Source: an uncultured Fretibacterium sp. (GTDB lineage Bacteria; Synergistota; Synergistia; Synergistales; Aminobacteriaceae). From it: a DNA stretch of 5,760 bases. Location of the stretch: NCBI RefSeq assembly GCF_938040765.1, contig NZ_CALIAA010000136.1, forward strand, positions 1 to 5,760, given 5' to 3'. Under the pieces are notes generated by a model, which was not told the origin of the DNA, ran no database searches, and worked only from the letters and a program-made list of their open reading frames with translations. Both the position numbers and the translations under genes were made by a program. Numbering within the stretch: the stretch's first letter is position 1; each line of letters begins with the position of its first letter. This document shows positions 1-5,654 of the stretch, in pieces.

Positions 1-8
1 GGGCTCGT

Positions 9-236
9 ATGTTTCCCTTGCTTTCGGCGCCGATGAACACAAAGTTGAAGATACTGAAATCGGGGGGCGGCACCAGGATGTCCAAGCACCTCGAAAGTTT
101 GGGGCTGGGTGAGGGGAGCGTTCTTACCCTTCTGCAGGAGCGGGACGGCGACGTCATCGTCAGGGTGATGGAGGGCGAAAGCTGCCTGGCCCTGGATCAG
201 GAGGTCGCCATGAGCCTGATGGTGGCCGAGGCATGA
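9..236 (+). CDS. feoA: FeoA-family protein (divergent, first of two)
   Basis: 75-residue cytoplasmic SH3-like protein expected to act as a partner of FeoB in ferrous iron uptake. It matches the shorter, more divergent FeoA type: an N-terminal MFPLLSAP, a variable loop, then HLESLGLGEGS (about residues 27-37, the equivalent of the usual 'MGLxPG' turn), a strand with VIVRV (49-53), and ALDQEVA (61-67) in place of the usual LR-x-EA ending. The start at 9 gives a full-length protein whose first residues fit this subtype, but only 8 bases precede it, so the ribosome site cannot be judged and an upstream start is possible. The stop lies 16 bases before the next FeoA gene, consistent with an operon. 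FeoA membership is fairly sure; a role distinct from the second copy is inference. Confidence 0.82.
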   Translation: MFPLLSAPMNTKLKILKSGGGTRMSKHLESLGLGEGSVLTLLQERDGDVIVRVMEGESCLALDQEVAMSLMVAEA

Positions 237-252
237 GGTTGGGTGAGGGACG

Positions 253-504
253 ATGAGCGAGATGACTCTGGCGGACCTGACTCCGGGGGAGTCGGGGATG
301 GTCGTGGGAATCGAGGGCAGGGGTATGCTCGCCCAGAGGCTGGTGGACATGGGGCTCTATCCCGGCATCCTGGCAAAGCTCGTCCGAAGGGCGCCCCTCG
401 GAGACCCGATCGAGGTGGATGCCGAGGGGGCGCTCGTCAACCTGCGCCGGGAGGAAGCCCGTTTCGTGAAAGTAAAAAAATCCGGAAAAGAAGAGAACTC
501 CTGA
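253..504 (+). CDS. feoA: FeoA, canonical ferrous iron transport protein A
   Basis: 83-residue FeoA, a small cytoplasmic SH3-like protein that associates with FeoB and is needed for full Fe(II) transport activity in studied bacteria. The family pattern is complete: MTLADLTPGESG at the N-terminus (residues 4-15), RLVDMGLYPG (29-38), RRAPLGDPIEV (45-55), and VNLRREEARFVKV near the end (62-74). The tail is short and lysine-rich. The start is supported by the purine-rich GTGAGGGA just upstream (about 244-251), although its spacing is short. It lies 16 bases after the first feoA and 16 bases before feoB, so all three genes should be translated from one message. It is closer to the textbook FeoA consensus than the copy at 9-236. 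An alternative frame with a start at 243 has no FeoA similarity and is a shadow. Confidence 0.95.
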   Translation: MSEMTLADLTPGESGMVVGIEGRGMLAQRLVDMGLYPGILAKLVRRAPLGDPIEVDAEGALVNLRREEARFVKVKKSGKEENS

Positions 505-520
505 AGGGGAAAAGTCCTGA

Positions 521-3064
521 ATGGGAAAAAAGATCGTAGCCCTGGCGGGCCAGCCGAACTGTGGCAAATCGACCGTCTTCAACAGCCTGACGGGCGCAAA
601 ACAATTCGTGGCCAACTATCCCGGCGTGACCGTCGACAAGATGATGGGCTGGTACAAGCGGGACGGCGAGACCGTGGAGGTCGTCGACCTCCCCGGCACC
701 TATAGTCTGACGTCCTACTCGCCCGAGGAGCGCGTCTCCCGCGACGTGCTCCTGAAGGAGCCCCTGTCGGCGGTCGTCAACGTCGTGGACGCCGCCAACC
801 TCAAGCGTAGCTTGTACCTGACGCTCCAGCTCCTGGAGATGGAGATTCCCCTCGTCCTCGACCTCAACATGATGGACGTGGCCGAGGGCCTCGACATCTC
901 CGTGGATGTCCCGGCGCTCTCGCGGGAGCTGGGCGTCCCCGTCGTCGCGACGGCCATCACCCACGGGCGCGGGCGCGAGGATCTCTTCGGGGCGATCTCC
1001 GATATGTCCCGGTCGAACGCGCGGACGAGCGTTGCCGTGTCCGAGCTCTATCCCGACCTGCAGGACGCCCTGAAGGAGCTGGAGGCGCTGCTGGCCGATT
1101 CGTCTTCGTCCGGCGGGGCGTCCCTTCAAGGGACCTTCCCCCTTCCGTGGATTGCCGTCAAGCTGATGGAGGGCGACCCGGAGGTCGCGGCCCTGGTGCG
1201 CGAAAGGGCCGGGGACGACGGCGCGGCCCGGGACATTTTGTCCAGGGCGGAGGCCCTGAGGGAGGCGTTCGAGCACGAGAGGGGCATGAGCGCCGACCTC
1301 TACGTCTCCGGTCAGCGCAGCCGAAGGGCCGCGGCCATCGCCAAGCGCTGCGTGTCCAGAAAGAACACGGAGAAGGTCCACGTCTCCGAGCGCATAGACC
1401 GGCTGGTCTGCAACAGGTTCTTCGGCCCCGTCTTTCTCCTTTTCGTCATCTACGGATTCTACTATCTCTCCTTTATACAGGGCTACAACCTCACCCACTA
1501 CACGTGGCCCGTCCTCGCCGGGTTCCGCAGCCTCGCCGAGAGCGTCCTTCCCCAGCCCGGAATCATCGAGCTGCCCCTGCTGCGGGAGTTCGTGCTGTGG
1601 GTCGTCGACAACCTGAACGCGCTCCTCAACTACATCCCGATCTTCTTCATCCTCTTCGCGCTGATCGCCGTGCTGGAGGACAGCGGCTACATGCCGCGCA
1701 TCGCGTTCGTCCTGGACCGGATACTGAGCCGTTTCGGCCTTCACGGCCAGTCCACGCTGCCGATGATCCTGGGCGGCGTCGTCCTGGGCGGTTGTTCCGT
1801 CCCGGCGGTCATGGCCACCAAGGGCATCCCGGACGAGAAGTCGAAGCTGGCGACGATTTTGACGCTTCCCATGCTCAACTGCCAGGCCAAGCTCCCGCTG
1901 TATTTCCTGCTCATCGGCATCTACTTCAACGAGACGGTGCGCCTGCCCCTGCTGGGCGAGGTCAATCAACAGAGCATCGTCATCGTCTTCATCCAGACGA
2001 TCAGCCTGCTCTTCGTGCTTCCCCTGGCGAAGATCCTCTCCATGACGGTGCTGAGACACAAGGAGACGGCGCCCTTCATCATGGAGATGCCGCCTTACCA
2101 TATCCCCTCCGTGCGGGGGGTTCTGGGGCGCGCGATCGAACGGATATGGCTCTACATCAGGAAAATTACGACCGTCGTCGCGGCCGTGGCCGTCGTCCTC
2201 TTCGTCCTGCTCCAGTTCCCCGGCCTGACCCCGGAACGGAGGGCCCACTACGAGGCGGAGAAGGACCGGGCCGTCCGGGCCTTTCTCGGCAAGGCCGAGG
2301 GCAAGAGGCTGGGCGCGGGGCTCAGGACCGAAAAGGACGTCCTGGACATGATCCTGTTCCAGCAGGGGTACCGGGACCTGCTCAAGTCCGGGGCGTCGGC
2401 CGAGGCCAAAAAGGCCTACGGGGCCAGGAATCCCGACTTCTTCGAGATCGTCCAGAACAAGAAGGACCCCGAGGCGAAGGAGCTCGAGAGGGAGCTCAAG
2501 AAACTTCTGGCCTTCCGGACCAATGCGCTGACGGCCATCCGCAGGGAACGCATCGACAACAGCCTTTTGGGCAAGATCGGCCGGGCCCTCGAACCGGCCT
2601 CGCGGTACGCGGGGTTCAACTGGCGCGTCAACGTCGCCGTGCTCAGCACGCTGGCGGCCAAGGAGAACAGCGTCTCCACCCTGGGCGCCCTCTACATCAA
2701 GGAACCGGGTGAAAACGAGGGCGCGGGCGGAGAGAAGAACACGGACACGCTGGAACAGCGCATGAAACGGCAGGAGGGGGACCTTACGCCCCTGCACGCC
2801 ATGGCCCTGATGCTCTTCATGGTCCTCTGTCCGCCCTGCCTACCCACGATCATGGCCATCCGGGTCCAGACCGGCTCCACGGGGTGGATGCTTTTCGCCT
2901 TCTTCGTCCCCTTGATCCTGGGGCTGCTCGCGGCCGTCCTGGTGTTCACCGGGGGCTCGGCGCTGGGGCTGAGCGGTTTCGAGGCGATGTGGATGTTCTA
3001 TCTGATTCCCCTGACCCTGACGATCCTTCTGGGGTTGATTCGGACGAAGCGGACCTACAGCTGA
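521..3064 (+). CDS. feoB: FeoB, ferrous iron transporter (long form)
   Basis: Inner-membrane Fe(II) transporter with an N-terminal G domain, 847 residues (many FeoB proteins are about 650-780). G1 is GQPNCGKS (10-17), the G2 Thr is T37 in NYPGVTVD, G3 is DLPG (56-59), and G4 is NMMD (116-119). G5 is weak, near ATAITHGRG (143-151). A helical linker follows, with WIAVKLMEGD as in the family. The membrane part begins after ERIDRL (290-295). Gate 1 carries GGCSVPA (C425) and the second gate CPPCLPT (C770, C773); AAKE (712-715) is also present. Roughly 8-10 membrane helices follow, ending in a short basic tail. Residues about 567-678, between a helix ending VLFVLLQF and NSLLGKIG, form a charged Lys/Glu-rich insertion, probably periplasmic. 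The start has AGGGG upstream. No frameshift or missing catalytic motif is seen. Confidence 0.97.
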   Translation: MGKKIVALAGQPNCGKSTVFNSLTGAKQFVANYPGVTVDKMMGWYKRDGETVEVVDLPGTYSLTSYSPEERVSRDVLLKEPLSAVVNVVDAANLKRSLYLTLQLLEMEIPLVLDLNMMDVAEGLDISVDVPALSRELGVPVVATAITHGRGREDLFGAISDMSRSNARTSVAVSELYPDLQDALKELEALLADSSSSGGASLQGTFPLPWIAVKLMEGDPEVAALVRERAGDDGAARDILSRAEALREAFEHERGMSADLYVSGQRSRRAAAIAKRCVSRKNTEKVHVSERIDRLVCNRFFGPVFLLFVIYGFYYLSFIQGYNLTHYTWPVLAGFRSLAESVLPQPGIIELPLLREFVLWVVDNLNALLNYIPIFFILFALIAVLEDSGYMPRIAFVLDRILSRFGLHGQSTLPMILGGVVLGGCSVPAVMATKGIPDEKSKLATILTLPMLNCQAKLPLYFLLIGIYFNETVRLPLLGEVNQQSIVIVFIQTISLLFVLPLAKILSMTVLRHKETAPFIMEMPPYHIPSVRGVLGRAIERIWLYIRKITTVVAAVAVVLFVLLQFPGLTPERRAHYEAEKDRAVRAFLGKAEGKRLGAGLRTEKDVLDMILFQQGYRDLLKSGASAEAKKAYGARNPDFFEIVQNKKDPEAKELERELKKLLAFRTNALTAIRRERIDNSLLGKIGRALEPASRYAGFNWRVNVAVLSTLAAKENSVSTLGALYIKEPGENEGAGGEKNTDTLEQRMKRQEGDLTPLHAMALMLFMVLCPPCLPTIMAIRVQTGSTGWMLFAFFVPLILGLLAAVLVFTGGSALGLSGFEAMWMFYLIPLTLTILLGLIRTKRTYS

Positions 3065-3115
3065 CTCTCGGAGAACGGTCCTGCCTTCAGCAAGTTTTTT
3101 CATTTTCGGCAGCCT

Positions 3116-3134
3116 GCGGTCCGGCGCGGACCGC
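3116..3134 (+). other. Perfect stem-loop between feoB and the secreted-protein genes
   Basis: GCGGTCCG pairs with CGGACCGC around a 3-base GCG loop (8 bp, very GC-rich). It lies 52 bases after the feoB stop and 36 bases before the next start. No T-run follows, so it is not a standard intrinsic terminator. It could reduce read-through, act as an mRNA processing or stability boundary, or be incidental in GC-rich DNA. Confidence 0.45.
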
Positions 3135-3157
3135 GTGACTGACATACACATCAAAAT

Positions 3158-3162
3158 GGAGG
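3158..3162 (+). promoter_or_regulatory. Shine-Dalgarno GGAGG fixing the start at 3171
   Basis: GGAGG is followed by an 8-base spacer and ATG at 3171. This favours 3171 over the in-frame GTG at 3135 and ATG at 3156, both of which would place extra residues before an already complete signal peptide. Confidence 0.8.
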
Positions 3163-3170
3163 TTTTCGAG

Positions 3171-3506
3171 ATGAACAGGTTGAACGGTTTGAACAGAAAG
3201 CTGCTTCTCTGCGTCGCCGCGGTGTTCGTCGTGGCTCTGGCCGGCGCGGCCCTTGCCCACACCCCGCTCTTCTCCTGCTGGGACAACGGCGACGGGACGC
3301 TTTCGTGCGAAGGCGGGTTCTCCGACGGGTCCTCGGCCGCCAACATGCCCATCCGGGTGACCAACGAGAAGGACGAGGTCATCTTCGAGGGCAAGCTGGA
3401 CGAGGGCGGAGAGCTGACCTTCAAGAAGCCGGAGGGCGTCTTCACCGTCACCTTCGACGGCGGCCCCGGCCACATGCTCTCCGTCAAGAGCAGCGAGATC
3501 AAGTAG
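3171..3506 (+). CDS. Small secreted NikL-like protein with predicted N-terminal His
   Basis: 111-residue predicted periplasmic protein. A Sec signal peptide has a basic start (MNRLNGLNRK), a hydrophobic core (about 11-25) and an AALA cleavage site, leaving His30 as mature residue 1. The mature part reads as a small beta-sandwich: HTPLFSC, a turn WDNGDGTLSCEGGFSDG (37-53), then IRVTNEKDEVIFEGKLDEGG and a GGPGH motif (97-101). This pattern resembles the NikL/CbiL-type small component of nickel/cobalt ECF systems (extended strand, 'F-S-x-G', 'EGK-DE-G', 'G-x-GH'), but the locus is Feo. Cys36 and Cys46 may form a disulfide or join a metal site. The gene follows feoB by 106 bases and precedes a DUF4198 gene, a NikL-plus-NikK-like pairing. 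Family assignment is from pattern memory; the transported metal is unknown. Confidence 0.78.
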   Translation: MNRLNGLNRKLLLCVAAVFVVALAGAALAHTPLFSCWDNGDGTLSCEGGFSDGSSAANMPIRVTNEKDEVIFEGKLDEGGELTFKKPEGVFTVTFDGGPGHMLSVKSSEIK

Positions 3507-3553
3507 GTGCGATGAGTACGGGGACGACCGGGGAGATCCCCTCCCAGACAAAA

Positions 3554-3559
3554 AAGGAG
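3554..3559 (+). promoter_or_regulatory. Shine-Dalgarno AAGGAG fixing the start at 3569
   Basis: AAGGAG sits 9 bases before ATG 3569, directly ahead of a textbook signal peptide. It rules against the in-frame ATG at 3512, which lacks a comparable site and would add 19 polar residues before the signal sequence. Confidence 0.85.
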
Positions 3560-3568
3560 TTCTCTTAT

Positions 3569-4366
3569 ATGAAGAAGATTGTCATACTCTCTCTGCTCGT
3601 GTTGTTTGCCGCGGCTCTTCCCGCATCCGCCCATTTCCAAATGCTCTATACCCCCGAGACGATCCTGGACAAGGGGGGTGACGTCCCCTTGAAGCTTGTC
3701 TTTACGCACCCTTTTGAGGCCGGGCACACGATGGATATGGGAACCCCTCGGGAGTTCTTCGTCGTAAACAAGGAGAAGAGGACCGATCTGCTCAAAACCC
3801 TGAAGCCCATTACCTGGACCAGCCTGGAGAACAAGGGCAAGGCCTTCGAGGCTGCTTTCAAGCTCAAGGGCATGGGGGACTACGTCTTTTGCCTGGTTCC
3901 CGCTCCATACTACGAGAAGGGTGAGGACACGTACATTCAGCAGATCACGAAGATGATCGTCAACAACGGCAGTCTTCCCACGGATTGGGACGCCGACATG
4001 GGGCTGAAGGCGGAGATCGTTCCGCTGGACAAGCCCTATGCGATCTGGGCCGGCGGGTTGTTCCGCGGCGTCGTGAAGAGCGAGGGCAAACCGGTTCCCT
4101 TCGCCGAGATCGAGGTCGAGTTCATGAACCACAAGCCCAACATGAAGGAGAACAACTTCGATAAGGCGGCTGCGGTGAAAGCCCCACATGATGCCTTCGT
4201 AACCCTGACGATCAAGGCCGACGCCAACGGGACGTTTGCCTTCGCCATGCCCAGGGCGGGCTGGTGGGGATTTGCCGCGCTGGGCGTCGGCCCCGACAAG
4301 GAGTTCGAGGGGAAGGAGCTTTCGCAGGACGCGGTGCTCTGGGTCCAGGCCACCGAGATTAAGTAG
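3569..4366 (+). CDS. DUF4198 secreted protein, Feo-associated type
   Basis: 265-residue predicted periplasmic protein of the DUF4198 family (NikK-like). The signal peptide is residues 1-21 (MKKIVILSLL..., cleavage after ASA), leaving His22 as mature residue 1 in HFQMLYTPE. Candidate metal ligands include His47 and His53 in FTHPFEAGHTMDMG (45-58). A single Cys108 lies in YVFCLVPAPYYE. Further family-like blocks are IQQITK, PTDWDAD, GKPVPFAEIEVE and a C-terminal PRAGWWGFAALGVG. I recognise this version as a DUF4198 subtype found in anaerobes, often with Feo genes. It should bind or help deliver a divalent metal outside the inner membrane; the metal is not established. It starts 62 bases after the 111-residue gene. 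It seems slightly less GC-rich than its neighbours by eye, possibly a different history. Confidence 0.88.
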   Translation: MKKIVILSLLVLFAAALPASAHFQMLYTPETILDKGGDVPLKLVFTHPFEAGHTMDMGTPREFFVVNKEKRTDLLKTLKPITWTSLENKGKAFEAAFKLKGMGDYVFCLVPAPYYEKGEDTYIQQITKMIVNNGSLPTDWDADMGLKAEIVPLDKPYAIWAGGLFRGVVKSEGKPVPFAEIEVEFMNHKPNMKENNFDKAAAVKAPHDAFVTLTIKADANGTFAFAMPRAGWWGFAALGVGPDKEFEGKELSQDAVLWVQATEIK

Positions 4367-4368
4367 AC

Positions 4369-4412
4369 GACCAGCTCCCCGGGACTGTGAAGTCCCGGGC
4401 GCCGAGTCGGTC
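4369..4412 (+). other. Long imperfect stem-loop just after the DUF4198 stop
   Basis: The core is a perfect 9-bp hairpin, CCCGGGACT (4378-4386) with AGTCCCGGG (4391-4399) around a GTGA tetraloop. It is extended outward by CTC/GAG (4375-4377/4404-4406) and GACC/GGTC (4369-4372/4409-4412). No T-run follows. It may be a processing or stability element, a partial terminator, or part of a structured leader for the next gene. Confidence 0.55.
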
Positions 4413-4417
4413 ACTTA

Positions 4418-4452
4418 CGTCGAAGCGAAGCCAAATGGCTTCGTCTTTGACG
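4418..4452 (+). terminator. 15-bp stem-loop, possible terminator or attenuator
   Basis: CGTCGAAG plus CGAAGCC (4418-4432) pairs with GGCTTCG plus CTTTGACG (4437-4452) around an AAAT loop, with one bulged T (4444) and one G-T wobble. The short T-containing stretch lies inside the stem rather than after it, so it is not a canonical intrinsic terminator. It follows the hairpin at 4369-4412 by 5 bases, so the two would fold as tandem helices in the message. Confidence 0.4.
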
Positions 4453-4455
4453 CTG

Positions 4456-4471
4456 ATAGGCTGCAGCCTAT
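4456..4471. promoter_or_regulatory. Perfect 16-bp palindrome, candidate operator
   Basis: ATAGGCTG/CAGCCTAT is a perfect dyad with no mismatches, ending 32 bases before the start of the Cys-rich peptide gene. Perfect dyads of this size upstream of metal genes can be repressor sites. The AGGCT half-sites loosely recall DtxR/IdeR-type boxes (AGGTTAG), but length and spacing differ. As RNA it would form only a 6-bp hairpin. A regulatory role is inference. Confidence 0.35.
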
Positions 4472-4488
4472 TGTGAAATGGAATCATC

Positions 4489-4494
4489 GGGAGG
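4489..4494 (+). promoter_or_regulatory. Shine-Dalgarno GGGAGG for the Cys-rich peptide
   Basis: GGGAGG is followed by a 9-base spacer and ATG at 4504. The strong site supports translation of this very short frame. Confidence 0.8.
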
Positions 4495-4503
4495 TTTGTT
4501 GTT

Positions 4504-4668
4504 ATGGGCGCACAGGAGATTGTGATCGTCCTGATTGCGGTTGCCGCCGCAGGATACCTGCTTCGCGGATGGGTCGCCTCCGCGAAGCGGGGGACCTGCG
4601 GTGGGTGTGGCTGCGGGTGCGGGGATAAGCGCCCCTCCGATAAGCGCCCTTCCACGGAGAAGGGTTAG
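4504..4668 (+). CDS. FeoB-associated Cys-rich membrane protein
   Basis: 54-residue protein matching the FeoB-associated Cys-rich membrane protein family (PF12669 type). It has a short N-terminus (MGAQE), one hydrophobic helix (about residues 6-20, IVIVLIAVAAAGYLL), a basic stretch after it (RGWVASAKR), then a cluster CGGCGCGC with Cys32, Cys35, Cys37 and Cys39, and a Lys/Arg-rich tail. The positive-inside rule places the Cys cluster in the cytoplasm, where it could receive Fe(II) leaving FeoB; this role is proposed, not demonstrated here. The family usually lies directly beside feoB, but here it is about 1.4 kb downstream, between two DUF4198 genes. The start is supported by a strong ribosome site. 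The tail has a near-repeat, DKRPS twice in a row (41-50). Confidence 0.85.
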   Translation: MGAQEIVIVLIAVAAAGYLLRGWVASAKRGTCGGCGCGCGDKRPSDKRPSTEKG

Positions 4669-4669
4669 A

Positions 4670-4691
4670 CGCGGAGGGCGTCCCTCCCGCG
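4670..4691 (+). other. GC-rich hairpin after the Cys-rich peptide gene
   Basis: CGCG-GAGGG (4670-4678) pairs with CCCTC-CGCG (4682-4691) around a CGT loop, with one bulged C at 4687. It begins 2 bases after the stop codon. No T-run follows directly, so termination here would be weak. Confidence 0.4.
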
Positions 4692-4700
4692 ATGTGTCGT

Positions 4701-4723
4701 GACGCGTTGCGTCGGTTGTTTTT
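4701..4723 (+). terminator. Weak terminator-like hairpin with T-rich tail
   Basis: GACGC (4701-4705) and GCGTC (4709-4713) form a 5-bp stem with a GTT loop, followed by GG and TTGTTTTT (4716-4723). The stem is short for an intrinsic terminator, but the T-rich tail is the best one seen in the window. It may set the level of the downstream DUF4198 gene by partial termination. Confidence 0.3.
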
Positions 4724-4750
4724 GGAGAAGGAAGAAGGAGGAAGAGGTTC

Positions 4751-5563
4751 ATGCGCAAGTTGTTTTCCGTAATGGTTGCAGGAGCGCTTTTTGCGGCTTT
4801 TCTCGGCGTCGCGGCCGAGGCCCACGAGTTCTGGGTGAACGCGGACTACAAGGACGGTCTTCTCAAGGCCGACCTGGGCTACGGACACGAGTTTCCCAAC
4901 CCCGAGGTCATCCCCGACGACCGCACCCACCTCTTCGAGCCCTTGAAGCTGGCCACGCCGGAGGGCATGACGGAGATGGCGCAGACGGGCGACAACTTCC
5001 ATTACGAGGTCAAGGCGGACCTGAAGAAGGGCGATTACCTGGTGCTTGGCAACTACAAGCCCTCCTTCTGGGCCAAGGGGCCGGAGGGGTGGAAGCAGGG
5101 CGACAAGGCCAAGTACAAGGAGCTGACGAAGGCCGACGCCACCTACGCCGAGGAGGCGGTGATGTTCGCCAAGCTCGTCCTGAACGTGGACGGCGCCGAC
5201 GGCAAGGACTTCATCACCAAGCCGGTGGGACAGCGCCTGGAGATGGTGCCGCAGGTGAACCCCGCGACGGTGAAGCCGGGAGAGCGTTTCCCCGTGCAGG
5301 TGCTGCTCGACGGCAAGCCCGCCAAGACGGCTGAGGTGAAGGCCGTCTATGCAGGCTTTAACGGGGGCGCGAAGGACGGCGACCCCGCCAACGAGTACAA
5401 GTGCTTCTGGGGACGCACCAACCTCAACGGTATCATCGAGATCATCCCGGTGAAGGCGGGGTACTGGAACGCCTTCGTGCAGCTGACGGTCCCCTACCCG
5501 GACAAGGCCGTCGCCGACGAGACCGTCCTGGTCTCCCGCATGACCTTCTCGATCGCGGAGTAG
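4751..5563 (+). CDS. DUF4198 secreted protein (HEFW type)
   Basis: 270-residue predicted periplasmic DUF4198 protein. The signal peptide is 1-24 (MRKLFSVMVAG..., cleavage after AEA), leaving His25 as mature residue 1 in HEFWVNADY. The segment KADLGYGHEFPNPE (39-52) carries His46; His60 (DRTHLF) and His84 (NFHYEV) are other possible ligands. The C-terminal half has PGERFPVQVLLDGKP, FWGRTNLNG and KAGYWNAFVQ, as expected for the family's beta-sandwich domains. Start choice is secure: AAGGAGG (4735-4741) lies 9 bases upstream. Relatives act beside nickel/cobalt ECF transporters (NikK-like); next to feoAB and a FeoB-associated peptide, a role with Fe(II) is likely but inferred. It is a different DUF4198 branch from the protein at 3569-4366 and a close relative of the truncated gene at 5655. 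No membrane anchor apart from the signal. Confidence 0.9.
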   Translation: MRKLFSVMVAGALFAAFLGVAAEAHEFWVNADYKDGLLKADLGYGHEFPNPEVIPDDRTHLFEPLKLATPEGMTEMAQTGDNFHYEVKADLKKGDYLVLGNYKPSFWAKGPEGWKQGDKAKYKELTKADATYAEEAVMFAKLVLNVDGADGKDFITKPVGQRLEMVPQVNPATVKPGERFPVQVLLDGKPAKTAEVKAVYAGFNGGAKDGDPANEYKCFWGRTNLNGIIEIIPVKAGYWNAFVQLTVPYPDKAVADETVLVSRMTFSIAE

Positions 5564-5575
5564 TGCGTCGTGCGC

Positions 5576-5601
5576 ATCCCCGCTCCCTCGGGAGCGGGGA
5601 T
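5576..5601 (+). other. Perfect 11-bp hairpin between the two HEFW-type genes
   Basis: ATCCCCGCTCC (5576-5586) pairs perfectly with GGAGCGGGGAT (5591-5601) around a CTCG loop. It begins 12 bases after the stop codon. What follows is ATTCTCC rather than a T-run, so termination would be incomplete. It fits a 3'-end stabiliser or partial terminator between two tandem genes, possibly making the first more abundant than the second. Confidence 0.6.
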
Positions 5602-5654
5602 ATTCTCCATCCGCAATGTCGAAAATATCGTAATGATTAAGGAGGGTGCTTTGT

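Noticed and set aside
1147..2712. 521-codon plus-strand frame inside feoB
   Set aside because: It is an out-of-frame shadow, rich in Arg, Gly and Pro, with no membrane segments where FeoB clearly has them.
437..2797. 786-codon open frame on the minus strand, antisense to feoB
   Set aside because: It is the reverse-strand shadow of a GC-rich gene: low-complexity composition rich in Arg, Gly, Asp and Glu, no recognisable domain, and fully covered by the unmistakable FeoB frame.
3095..3100. T-run after feoB as an intrinsic terminator
   Set aside because: Only a trivial 3-bp stem (CTT/AAG) precedes it, and the strong hairpin lies downstream of the run, not before it.
3135..3170. GTG start at 3135 (or ATG 3156) for the small secreted protein
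   Set aside because: The ATG at 3171 has GGAGG at ideal spacing and begins a normal signal peptide; the GTG also lies at the edge of a strong hairpin.
3305..3568. Earlier in-frame starts (3305 GTG, 3512 ATG) for the first DUF4198 protein
   Set aside because: They would overlap the previous gene or add polar residues before the signal peptide; AAGGAG and ATG 3569 fit best.
2840..4414. 524-codon minus-strand open frame spanning the end of feoB and two secreted-protein genes
   Set aside because: It crosses gene boundaries and intergenic hairpins, has no family resemblance, and the opposite strand is fully explained.
5620..5640. AT-rich stretch before the last gene as a Fur box
   Set aside because: It contains AATATCGTAATGATTA-like sequence, but matches to the GATAATGATAATCATTATC consensus are few and there is no clear symmetry.
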